This document shows positions 1 through 9,640 of a stretch of DNA of 29,177 bases, piece after piece. The first letter of the stretch is position 1. Each line of letters opens with the position of its first letter. Source of the DNA: Plantago elongata (taxonomy: Eukaryota > Streptophyta > Magnoliopsida > Lamiales > Plantaginaceae). Both the position numbers and the translations under genes were made by a program. The notes under the pieces are model-generated. The model did no database searches. It was not told where the DNA came from and saw nothing but the letters and a program-made list of their open reading frames with translations. The stretch is taken from assembly GCA_036897095.1 (NCBI GenBank), contig JAYMSP010001752.1:1-29177 (forward strand), written 5' to 3'.

Positions 1-1142
1 TCCCCCTTTACCAATCCTTTTGATACCCTTCCTCGGAGAAATTTTCAGGAACACTCGGTCTCCTTCTTCGAACTCTAAATTATTTCGTCGACGGTCAACG
101 TATGATTTTTGCCTGTCCTGAGCTGCTTTAATCCGTTGCCGAGTCATTTGTACCTTCTCAATAAACTCTTGAACCATCTTAGGATGCAGGGCACTTTCCT
201 CTCTAGTCGAGGTATTCTTCCAATCCTCCATATCTCAATCCAACGGCGATCGACATTTCTGATCGTAGAGAGCCTCGTATGGTGCTATCTGGATAGAGGC
301 CTGGTAACTGTTGTTGTAAGTGAGTTCAATTAACTGTAGGTGCTTGATCCAGGTTCCCGAAAAATCCATGCCGCATGAGCGGAGTAGGTCTTCAAGGAAT
401 CGGATTGTTCCTTCCGATTGTCCATCAGTTTGTGGGTGAGCAATAGTGCTAAATTTCAGTTGCGATCCCAGACCTTTCTACAACTGTTGCCATGATCACG
501 AGGTAAATTTCGGGTCTCGGTCGGACACTATACTGACGGGAATCCGTGTAGTCGTACGATTTCCCGTATATAGAGTTCCGCCAGCTTCTCCACATTGTAC
601 TGCGATCCGGTCGGAAGGAAATGAGCAGATTCGGTTAATCTGTCTACTATCACCCAAATGCTGTAATATTCGTGGATTTTTGGAAATTCGGTGACGAAGT
701 CCATGGTGATTTGATCCCATTTCCAACAGGGAATTGGCAAAGGTTGTAACAATCCTGCTGGCCGTTGATTTTCGGCTTTCACCATCTGGCAGGTCAGACA
801 CTTTTGTACGTAGGCAGCGATATCTCGTTTCATTCCATGCCACCAGAACTTTTCATTGAGGTTGGCGTACATTTTGTTTCCTCCGGGGTGGATGTTGTAG
901 CTAGTTCGGTGACCTTCATTGAGGATTCTGTTCCTCAATTCTCGCGGGATCCATAACCGTTCCTTATATCGCAGCACTCCTTTGTCATCCAGTTTTAAAG
1001 GAGATTTCTCACCTTGTATTTCCGCCTTTAGCTTGGCGAATGCCGGGTCTGACGGTTGGGATTCCTTGATCTGTTCATAGAGATCCGACCTTATCGCCAA
1101 ACCACTGTATCTAAGCTTTGGTTTCACTTGCAAAATTCCCAA
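1..1142 (-). pseudogene. gypsy integrase (zinc-binding, catalytic core, part of C-terminal domain)
   Basis: Integrase inserts the cDNA into the host genome. Reading from 1142 leftward, the His-His-Cys-Cys zinc domain is visible (an H...H pair near NIHPGG and a CLTCQ pair), followed by the catalytic core with its first Asp in VIVDRLTESAHF. The frame breaks near 530, and the second Asp (SDRDPKF) continues in another frame. After further breaks, the conserved PQTDGQSE region and then a basic C-terminal tail (near SPRKGIKRIGKG) run to base 1. Upstream, the RNase H-integrase linker with the ADALSR-type motif lies near 1170-1220. At least two frameshifts and several stops make this a pseudogene; the C-terminus lies outside the window. 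Confidence 0.88.
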
Positions 1143-1230
1143 TTTAGCCTCAATTGGCGTACTGTCCCTTTTTCGACTTAAGGCATCTGCTACGACATTA
1201 TCCTTGCCTGACTGATACGATATGGTACAG

Positions 1231-1698
1231 TCATAGTCTTCTAGGAATTACATCCATCGTCGTTGGCGCATATTGAACTCCCTTTTGAGTGAAAAGATAT
1301 TTCAAGCTCTTGTGGTCTGTGACAATCTCGAAAGTTGCACCATACAAGTAATGCCTCCACTTGGCCAATGCGAAGATAATGGCTCCTAATTCCAAATTAT
1401 GGGTCGGATAGTTTTGTTCATAGAGCTTCAACCTTCGCGATGCATAAGTGATAACCTTTCCTCGTTGTGCCAGCACACAACCATACCCTTCTCCTGAGGC
1501 ATCGGTATAGACTATGAAGTCTTTAGAGCCTTGTGGTAGGGTCAAGATTGGTGTAGAAGTCAACCTTTTCTTTAGCTCTTGGAAGCTGGTCTCGCATTTC
1601 TCGGTCCATTCAAATTTGGCATTTTTAGCAGTGAGAAGATGCAGAGGCTTTGCAATCTTCGAAAAATCTTGAATGAATTGTCTGTAATAACTGGCCAA
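1231..1698 (-). pseudogene. gypsy RT connection and RNase H domain
   Basis: This 155-codon open stretch begins in the RT thumb/connection ([17 protein letters not shown]) and enters RNase H, which degrades the RNA of the RNA/DNA hybrid. The first catalytic Asp is in [12 protein letters not shown] (about residue 66), the Glu in [12 protein letters not shown], and the later Asp in [11 protein letters not shown], so the visible catalytic acids are kept. The frame is lost near 1290, just after LFTQK, and the protein continues in a different frame towards the integrase linker. A single TAG near 1727-1729 separates it from the RT palm; the reading frame on the two sides is otherwise the same. Confidence 0.88.
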
Positions 1699-1728
1699 TC
1701 CTAGAAAACTTCTGACTTCAGTAGCCGT

Positions 1729-2046
1729 CTAAGGTTGTTTCCACGTCAGTATGGCTTCGATCTTGTCCGAGTCGACCTGTAGACCTTCTCTAGATATCTT
1801 GTGCCCTAAGAATTTAACTTTAGAAAGCCAAAATTTACACTTGCTGAATTTAGTATACAACATCTGTTGTTGCAGCGTCTGAAGTACCAATTTCAAATGT
1901 TCGGCATGTCCTTCCTGATTCTTGGAGAAGACTAAGATATCGTCAATGAAAATGACAACAAACTTGTCCAGAAAGGGTCGAAATGTCGGATGCATTAAAT
2001 CCATAAAGGATGCATGAGCATTCGTCAGACCAAAGGGCATTACCAC
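1729..2046 (-). pseudogene. gypsy reverse transcriptase, palm with catalytic FIDD
   Basis: This is the C-terminal half of the RT palm. It begins at the conserved VMPFGLTNA motif and contains the catalytic box FIDD at about residues 33-36 (bases 1939-1950), the gypsy version of YxDD. FLGHKIS follows, as usual in the family. It is separated from the N-terminal half (2040-3365) by a one-base shift near 2060: the codons around FEFVVMPFG are readable only when the frame changes. The catalytic aspartates are intact. Confidence 0.9.
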
Positions 2047-3365
2047 AAATTCAAAATCGCAGATCGAGTGTTGAAAGTTGTTTTCAAAATATCTTCTTCT
2101 CGGACTCTCAGTTGGTAATATCCTTGTCTCAGATCCAGTTTTGAATAGACCGAGGATCCTTGTAGTAGATTAAACAGCTCGTCGATGTGGGGTGGTGGAT
2201 ACTTGTTCTTGACAATCCGGTTATTCAGTCTTCGGTAGTCTATGCATATCCTTAGGGTACCGTCCTTCTTTTTTACGAACAATACTGGGGCACCCCAGGG
2301 GGAACTACTTGGGCGAATAAATCCTTTTTTTAGCAGCTCTTGCAATTGTGTCTTGAGTTCATGGAGCTCGGCTGGGGCCATTCGGTAGGGTGTTCTGGAC
2401 ACAGGCTCTACTCCCGGAAGGTTTTCAATAACAAACTCCACTTCGCGATGTGGTGGTAGCGTGTTAAGTTCTTCTGGAAATACGTCCAGAAATTCCCTCA
2501 TGACATTGACATTTTCTATTTTAGTTTGATCTGATGTGGGGTTGATCAGATAGGCGAGGTAGGTTTTGCAGCCATGCTTCAGGCATTTGCTTGCCTTGGC
2601 GGCTGAGATTATTCGGGTTCGAGCAGGAGTGGGAGTATCAAGAGCAAGTGGTTTTCCTAAAGAAACTTGACGATTCCGACAGTCGAGTATGGCATGGTGC
2701 ACATACAGCCAATCCATGCCTAATATTAAATCATGCATATCTAACCATATCTCGATCAGATTGGCTGGATAACTTTTACCCAGATACTCAACCTCGCAGT
2801 TAGTGTAGACTCTATATGATATTACACTACTGCCAAAGGGAGATTCAATATCGAAATAATATGCTAGCTTAGCAGGAGTAATGTTCAGCTTCCTAGCATA
2901 TAGAGCATCAATAAAAGAATGCGTTGCTCCACTATCAAACATAGTTATACCAGGGATAGAGGTAATGGAAATCATACCTTCAATGGCATTCAATGCCGAA
3001 GGACTCCCTGGCTCTGCCATCATCATAAATGCTCTAGGTCGAGCATTCTGGCGACCAGTAGAATTTGCATTCGCGGGAGCACTGGGGCGCGAAGTCCTAG
3101 AAGGACAGTCCCGGAAATAATACTGATCACTTTTGCATCTCCCGCATTGTCCGTTTTTCTGCCAGCACTGTGTCTCGGTGTGGCCTGCCTTCCCGCAGAA
3201 GGAGTAGATAGTGGTGGCAGGAACTCTTGATGATTGATTCTGTCGTGCCGGTTCCACCCGGGGACGGGAGTTTCCTCTTGCTTGTTTCGGGGCTCCAGTG
3301 TCCATTGGCAGCTTGTTGACTGTCGAGTAATTTTCGGGTCGATTTCTCTTGACTTTCTCTTGCAA
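2040..3365 (-). pseudogene. gypsy gag zinc knuckle, aspartic protease and RT N-terminal half
   Basis: A 441-codon open stretch. Residues about 54-67 form the nucleic-acid-binding knuckle, but the first Cys is a Tyr ([14 protein letters not shown]). A second Cys cluster follows (CGRC...C, residues 74-87). The protease active site is [10 protein letters not shown], with the catalytic Asp at about residue 144 (base 2936). The ILGMDWL signature at residues 214-220 is typical of gypsy proteases. RT begins near residue 325, with [33 protein letters not shown] and [10 protein letters not shown], which holds the first catalytic Asp. The natural start of gag is further right; the Met at 3365 is internal. 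Confidence 0.9.
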
Positions 3366-3395
3366 CTTTCTTATTTCTTTGAATTCTGCTTCAAC

Positions 3396-4104
3396 TTATA
3401 GAACCTTCTCTACCTCTTTGACATAACTGGTATGACTTACTGACACAAAGGCTCGGCGCAACTCTAACCTCAAACCTTCCACAAATTTGCAATAATGAGG
3501 AGCGTACTGGATCAGGCGGGAGAATTCCATCTTGTATCCACTCACACTTCTACTTCCCTGGATTAGTTCCAAAAACTCTCGTTCTCGGGTGTTCTGAATC
3601 ACCTCGGGTACGAACTTGTCGTTGAACTAATGTACGAAATTCTTCCATGTGTAGGGGTGCTTTCCTGCTTCCACCTTCGATTAACCAGTACCCACCAGTT
3701 CCTGGCGGCATCCTCTAGTTGATAAGTGGCATACTTAACTTGTTGCTCCTCAGTGTAGTTCAAGACCTCAAAAATCTTCTCCAGCCTGGCCAAAAATTCT
3801 TCCGCTTTCTTATTGTCGGTTTCCCCAAAGAACACCGGGGGATTAAACCGAAGAAAGCGCTCCAATACTTGATCATCAATTTACACTGCTGACGATTGAG
3901 CTGCAGTAGCCAGAGGTTGCTGGTTTTCTACCATTGTTGGGTGAGGAAAGTCCAGAAGGACAACATTTCCTGCATACTCCCCCTATTCCCGTTCCCTCCC
4001 ACTTCGGGAGTTTGAGGGGGCACTTCCCTGTTAGGTGAAGGCAACGGTGGGGAATTAAAGTCCTCACCTTGAGCTTCTTGATGTGAACTGTGAGATTCCG
4101 ACAT
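3396..4104 (-). pseudogene. gypsy gag, capsid (Retrotrans_gag) region
   Basis: Gag packages the element RNA into particles. The likely start is the ATG at 4104 (MSESHSSHQEAQ), giving a Pro/Gly-rich N-terminus. The capsid-like domain lies in other frames at 3599-3865 (RFNPPVFFGETDNKKAEEFLARLEKIF, then ATYQLEDAARNWW) and 3396-3602 (REFLELIQGSRSVSGYKMEFSRLIQYAP). The order and wording are those of the Retrotrans_gag family in plant gypsy elements. Two frame changes and in-frame stops, including one just after KVL near 3400, disrupt it. It leads straight into the zinc-knuckle ORF. Confidence 0.8.
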
Positions 4105-4517
4105 CTTGGTAGACTGAAACGTAAGAAGGGTGTACACTTGATCAATGTGTAGGTACGACAACAGATTATACATTTTCTTAGAGCTACGCAATTTTTACAA
4201 AATATTTTTCCCACGTAACCCGATCCTTTTTTTCCCCGAAAGGTATTACTTACGGTCTGTCACTCTCTGTAGCTAAGGTCCCGGTCAGTTGTAATACTAT
4301 AAGTAAATAGGTTAGGATCGTATTTAACACCTAAAGACTCTTCTCATTAGAATACTTGAAACACTACTGATCCAGGTGACCAGTTCTTTTTACACACATA
4401 CTAGATAAATAGACAACAGAACAAGTAACAAATAGGACAACAAACGAACAACATTCTACCACAGTTAGTCCTAGGTTGAAACTAAGACTTCCGATACAAA
4501 GGATTCCCCACACTTGC
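4105..4517. other. gap between leader ORF and gag of the gypsy element
   Basis: No convincing coding signal. Short open stretches on the minus strand lack domain-like composition. The stretch is probably untranslated leader between the small upstream ORF and gag. Confidence 0.45.
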
Positions 4518-5026
4518 CTACAAACGGTGGGAAGACCCGTTCCCATCCGAGATGTACCCGCCCGACCGAGGGTTCTCATCGGGCTCTTCGTCCTCAGACG
4601 AGTCATTTCCAGGAGTCATGGTATAACGAACCGACTGGTAGAACGGGTAGATGGACTTTCGATTCGTTAACCGGTAGTTGCGAGAACCGGGGGCCGTCCC
4701 GCTTGGTCCGGAAAGATGTTTCCCTCCTCCGACGATTGCTGACGGGGCCGAATGGGAAAATGCTCGATCTTCAGAGGTGGCAGAGTCAGAGCCTCACAAA
4801 CATGCTGAACATCGGTCAGCTTAGTCCGCATACGTCCCATCTCGGACTGCATAGAATCCATCCTATGCTCCATACTTCACAGGCGCTCTTAACCACGGGC
4901 TCGGGCCCTTTGTTTAGCTTCTAACCGCTCCGTAGCTTGCCGGGCAAGCATCCGCCCGGTGTGAGCTTCCTGAATCCAGTTATGTACATTGTTCAGCTCG
5001 CCTTCCCAATCCCGATCATCATCCAT
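4518..5026 (-). pseudogene. small coiled-coil/acidic leader ORF between PBS and gag
   Basis: Starting at the ATG at 5026 there is a reading frame of about 117 codons with two in-frame stops. It starts MDDDRDWEGELNNVHNWIQ and continues through MEHRMDSMQSEMGRMRTKL, which is rich in heptad-spaced M/L and charged residues, so a short coiled coil is likely. It stops near 4667. In another frame, an acidic Gly/Ser tail (SSEDEEPDENPRSGG) runs from 4619 to 4518 and may be the same protein after a frameshift. I do not recognise the product. Its place, about 120 bases downstream of the primer-binding site, suggests an extra ORF of this retroelement lineage rather than a host gene. Confidence 0.45.
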
Positions 5027-5146
5027 TTGTTGAAGTCAGTAAATATAGATAATAATATTGGTGCATAAGTATGTGTCACTCTCTCCATTTTGAAAATAGT
5101 ATAGACTTTAGTATTTGGAAGTGCGTCACAGTCCCATTGGTCCAGA

Positions 5147-5162
5147 CCAGGCTCTGATACCA
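5147..5162 (-). promoter_or_regulatory. primer-binding site of the gypsy element
   Basis: The minus strand reads TGGTATCAGAGCCTGG, the plant initiator tRNA-Met complement. It lies three bases inside the end of the LTR (CA at 5166-5167), so minus-strand cDNA synthesis would start here. It fixes the orientation of the element and the inner edge of its 5' LTR. Confidence 0.93.
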
Positions 5163-5542
5163 CTCTGTAAGGCCCCGACCTAGTCCAGACGTCAAGGAGT
5201 ATGCCGACTTTCAAATACTTCGATATATCAAAAGTACTATTTATTACAAACGTGAATATAATTCATAATTCGCTAATATAAAGAGACCCCGTCTTTATAC
5301 GTGGTAGTAGCACAAAATCTACACTCGAGCTGTCAGATGATCTACCCGAACCCTTCCTCGTGCTCTTGTCCTGGGAAAAATATTATGAAAACGAGAGAGG
5401 GTCAGTCATACGACTCAGTGAGGATGATCAAGCATGCATGAAATGCGAGTATAAACATGTTCAGTATAGCAATCCACCTCGTCAAACTAGTCAAGCATTT
5501 ATTTTGAAGGACAGGAAAATGGAAACAAATTAGATAACATGT

Positions 5543-5815
5543 TGTTTGATATTCCAACTTCAATATCATGCTGTTTGATATTCCAGCGTTAATAACATGC
5601 TGCAAGGCTCATGCCCCAGCTTTACAAATTATATAACGTGCTGTTTGATATTCCAGCTTTAATAGATGCTGCAAGGTATATACCCAAGCTTCACAATATA
5701 ATTAACATGATGTTTGATATTCCAGCTTCAATATCATGCTGCAAGGCACATGCCCCAGCTTCACAATATATATAACATGTTGTTTGATATTCCAGCTTTA
5801 ATAACATAAATGCCG
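5543..5815. repeat. minisatellite of about 70 bp inside the gypsy LTR
   Basis: The core TGTTTGATATTCCA starts at 5543, 5572, 5642, 5711 and 5781, giving spacings of 29, 70, 69 and 70. Each full unit also holds a TGCTGCAAGG and a CCCAGCTT...ACAA block. There are about 3.5 full units, with one internally deleted. Confidence 0.9.
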
Positions 5816-7718
5816 ACAGTGTCGACCAATTTCATTTTCAAAAACAAGTAGCGGGTGGTTGCTTTAAAAATCATTTTTGTGCAATGCATTTCATGTGGAA
5901 TAATAGAACAAGATCACGATGCAATTTCAGGAGATATCAGGAATAGCAAGCTAACAAGCTAGAATCAAGACACGTGCAGAATTTCAGTTTCAATACGCTC
6001 AAAATTAATCAAACAATTGCAATTAGTACTCGAGTCGGGTCGGTCAGAGTATCGGCGCATAAACCAAATGATTTCAAACAGATAGTTGAGAAAGCCAAAT
6101 GAATACGGACTTTAAAACTAGAAGGATAGCCTTTTAGTTTTTCCCAGGGCCTGACGCCGAAGCCAGTCATCACTCACGTATCTCTGTATCTCCTGATAAG
6201 CTTTTTAAAATGTTCTCAATATCGACGCTAAAGTTAAGTAAATAAATCCCGAAATTTTACCCCCAATTCTCACAATAAACCAAATCAGCTAAGCATGCAA
6301 TCACGTAGTCTTTTAGTTATATTCAGTTATCCTAAATTACCATCCGCGCGATAAGCAAATTCTAATTCCTGATTCCACCACTTCGACTAATTTACCCATA
6401 TAGTTATAATTCTACGTATACATTTAATACGTTGAAACATCTCAAATGTCAACCACAACGACATCGTTACCATTCTACTATACCATGCTTAACACATCTA
6501 CAGTATATCATCTTTTACCATTTTTATCGGGCACGACTACAGACTAATGTCTGCTTCACAAGTACCACATTCCCATAAACAAACTACCTTTCATCACGAT
6601 TAACAAACTTAGAATCTACGTCAGCCTAACATTCTCCTATCTTCACAAGTTTATCCAAGTTTTACATCATAAGCTAACAACCTTCCAAAGCTGCTTTATA
6701 CACCATAAGCATTGCAAACTCTTGTACTTCATCGTTACACGGTACTCATACAAACATACTTCTGTTTATATTATACCAGTTGCAAATTAGAAAAGGAAGA
6801 ATCGAATTCACACAACACATCTTCAAACAACAGCCACTGCAGTTTACTAACATTCTTCCTAACTCAACAGTATGCCATAGACACCAGGTAATCAACAATA
6901 GAAGCCAAAATCATTAAACCGAATTAATGTATCGACAGCTTGTAACAACCATTTTCCTTCTTCAAATTACCAAACTGCAGTATACTATATTACAGCCACT
7001 AATTCAATACAATGGTACCATCAGCCGAAGTAACATCTTATTGTACTAACAGTTGGCAATCATCAACTCACACTAGACCGCAGTATACTAAAGATTAACA
7101 GTGTTCTCAATCTCTTCGTCAAACTAACACGTACTGCAGTATACAAATTCTCCCGACCCCGAATAATTAAATTACTTAGTAAAACACGACTAACCGGAAC
7201 TATTGGAGGTATAATCCGGCGAGAGGAGGTGGCGGCGGTGGCGCGCAGTGGCGCGGAGAAACGGATGAGAGTATAGAGGAGAGGGGGAATCGACTCAAGG
7301 CACGAACGGAGTTAATCAGTCGAGTTTTTTGCTAGCTTTCGGTGGTGTGGACCGAATGAGAAGGGGAAGCCGATATTTATCGATGGAACTCAGCTGTTTG
7401 GTGCGCGGAAAGAGCTACACACGGCGGACATGCGTCCTCCGCAGAGTGCCACGCGGCCTCACGCCTGTCCTGGTCCGGTGGTGGTGGCTCGGGGCGAGAT
7501 GGTGCCGGTTTGACACGATGTTGGTGCGGTTGAGGCAGGTTTTGGCACGGTGTTGGCGGTTTCGGGCGTGGAGTGGTGGCATGGGCACGGCGGTGATAGG
7601 TTAGGCACGGAGCCGGAGGGGAGGAGACGGAAATTGATTTGGGGAATTTTTGGTTTGAACGACAATGGGTGTGGAGAAGGAGATGAAGACCCAATTTTAG
7701 GGGTATTCTGGTCTTTAG
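5816..7718 (-). other. transcribed part of gypsy LTR (R/U5), no gene
   Basis: Between the minisatellite and the TATA box there is no supported gene. The distal part (about 7200-7620) is GC-rich with GGT/GGC-type runs, and open stretches there are low-complexity proline/arginine translations. The rest is AT-rich and unstructured. Confidence 0.5.
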
Positions 7719-7720
7719 AC

Positions 7721-7732
7721 TGTTATATACAC
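7721..7732 (-). promoter_or_regulatory. TATA box of the gypsy LTR promoter
   Basis: The minus strand reads GTGTATATAACA. It lies about 280 bases inside the LTR start and upstream of the GC-rich leader, the position expected for the U3/R promoter. The start site would be near 7690-7700. Confidence 0.55.
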
Positions 7733-8019
7733 CTGGCGTCTTCTGGATTACGACTCGTAAATAAATTTCGGGAAAATGCAAAATCGATTCCTGGGCGATA
7801 TTCAAGTCGAACTTAAGCCGTACCAAAATTAAAATAAATATTTTTATTTTATTATCTTATTATTATTTTATTACTGGTTAATAATTTTCTAGCCTTTTCG
7901 CGCGACGTTTAATGATTTAAAATTACCCCAATATTCACGTTTTAATTTGAAGTAATAGAATTAATTTTTTAAATAAATTTCTAACACGTACTGAATTTTT
8001 TTGCGGCTTTTACAGCGTA

Positions 8020-8763
8020 TGTCTAACGAATATTATTCAAAGGACTCTCAAATTCATTCATAAATATATCACTACTTAGAAACTGAGAAATACACACACG
8101 AACTACACTCATATCTACTTACAAGCAAGTATTCTCTCAAGCATCTCACTACCATTCTCCAAGCTTACCGTTGCGACTGAAAAGCTCGAAGAATCACTAG
8201 TAGTTCTAAGTGTCCTGGACCTATAACAAGAGGTTGTTATTCTTGAAAGAGTTGAACTTTCGGATACCTTTATGAAGCTCATTCTCCAGAACGGATACAA
8301 ATTACTTGGGTCAGTAAACGAGAAGCTACCATACATTGAATAAGTGTATCAAGTAGTTCTATATCTTTAAAGCTCTCTGATAAATATAACTGAAAAGTTA
8401 TACGAGAAACTTTCCTTACAATCAACTTATAACCAACACCATCAAGGTGTGGAGTACATGAAGTACTTGATTTTGGAAATCAAGGAATAGGTCCAAGGTT
8501 ATCTTGAGTACATGAAATACTTAGGCTCGAGGAGCTAGGGAACAACTCAGTGGGAACATTTGGTTAGGAACTATTTGTTTGTAGGGATCTTAGAATTGGA
8601 TTATTGTAAGGAAAACTCAATTATCTGTTCTAGTGAATTCTAGGCCTCAGAAAGAACGTAGTGGATTAGTTGGAGGATTATGCCACCTCCATATAGGACT
8701 ATAATTGTTGTGTAATTTACTTATTCATACTTATCTTTCTAGCATAACAACCACACACATTAT
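8020..8763 (+). repeat. truncated copia (Sirevirus-type) LTR fragment
   Basis: This stretch aligns along its length with 12875-13597 of the copia 5' LTR and with the reverse complement of 28430-29177. It shares the ACTCTCAxATTCAT start, the CATAAATAT TATA motif at about 8059, the AACACCATCAAGG region and the TTAGTTGGAGGATTA block. It lacks the U3 half on the left, where the gypsy LTR abuts, and the last 170 bp on the right, where it passes directly into a gypsy RT. It is a remnant of an older element of the same family as the one at 12325. Confidence 0.85.
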
Positions 8764-9640
8764 GCCTTTTCGCTTAACAAATGCAACTGCAACATTTCAA
8801 AAACTGATGAATGAGATATATGCTCCTATTCTCCGCAAATATGCATTAGTATTCTTCGATGATATTCTCATTTACAACACTGACTTGCAATCTCACTGCA
8901 GTCACTTGTCTGAAGTTTTGCTAATTGAGCGATCATGAGTTATTTGCAAAGAGATCATTACGTGCTTTTGCTATCACTCATGTTGATTATTTGGGATACA
9001 TAATAATTGCTGATGGTGTTGCTACAGATCCTTCTAAGGTGAGTGCAATGTAGGATTGGCCAATACCAAAGACTACTAAGCACTTGAGAGGTTTTCTTCG
9101 CCTTACTGGTTACTATAGAAGGTTAATTGCAAATATGGGGTTATAGCTAGACCTTTAACTGAGTTGACTAAGAAGGGAGCCTTCTCTTTGAATGACCAGG
9201 CTGGATTATAATTTCACCAACTCAAGCACAAAATTATGAAATTACATGTATTGGCTCTACCAGATTTCAATCAACCATTCATTCTGGAAACAAATGCTTG
9301 CCAATCTGGCATAAGAGTTGTTCTTATGCAAGGTGGTAAATCTATTTCTTATTTTAGTCTGGCTCTTTGCCCAAAAAATCAAGCTCTCTTAACTTATGAA
9401 AAGGAGCTTCTTGCCACTCTTATTGTAGTCAGTTAATGGTCACACTATTCAGTGGGATCAAGATTTGGAACAGTTCATGATAGCTTTATGTTCTTGAAGG
9501 AACAAAAGATTGTAAACTCATTACAACATTAATGGCTTTACAAGTTGCTTGGGTATGATTTTGTCATTGAGTATAAGTAGGGCACGCATAATCTTACTGC
9601 AGATGCCCTCTCCAGAAAATTTGAGAAACCTACTCATTAT
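8762..9640 (+). pseudogene. gypsy RT C-terminal half and RNase H
   Basis: RT palm with FFDDILIYN at about 8846-8872, where the active-site box reads FFDD. Next comes a frame change into the connection (VDYLGYIIIADG, then HLRGFLRLTGYYRR near 9080-9120). RNase H follows from 9236 (LPDFNQPFILETNACQSGI), in which the usual first Asp of the YTDAS-like motif appears as ETNACQSG, so the catalytic acid is lost. The region ends with a linker containing LTADALSRK near 9592-9620. At least three frameshifts and stops at 9051, 9209, 9434 and 9578 inactivate it. Confidence 0.87.

Larger units (their letters stand above)
1..8014 (-). mobile_element. Ty3/gypsy LTR retrotransposon, 5' part (probable Tekay/Del-type chromovirus)
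   Basis: The minus strand carries, in order from right to left, a long LTR, an initiator-Met primer-binding site, a leader ORF, gag, zinc knuckle, aspartic protease, reverse transcriptase, RNase H and integrase. The order RT-RNase H-integrase is that of Ty3/gypsy, not copia. The element leaves the window at base 1 while still inside the integrase C-terminal region, so its chromodomain (if any), polypurine tract and 3' LTR are not visible. Frameshifts and stops in gag and pol show it cannot encode its own proteins. Clade assignment rests on RT and RNase H motifs and the long LTR and is an inference. Confidence 0.88.
5166..8014 (-). repeat. 5' LTR of the gypsy element
   Basis: The inner edge is fixed by the primer-binding site. 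On the plus strand the repeat begins TGTAAGGCC (5166) and ends GGCTTTTACA (8014), which are matching imperfect terminal inverted repeats of the TG...CA type. This gives a 2849-bp LTR, long but within the range of Tekay-like elements. It holds an AT-rich U3 (about 7733-8014), a TATA box, a GC-rich stretch just downstream and a minisatellite near its 3' end. The partner LTR is outside the window, so the outer edge is an inference. Bases 8015-8019 (GCGTA) would be the target duplication. Confidence 0.65.

Noticed and set aside
7377..7826. Open minus-strand frame of about 150 codons in the gypsy LTR
   Set aside because: It spans the TATA box, and its Pro/Arg-rich translation follows base composition; it is explained as LTR.
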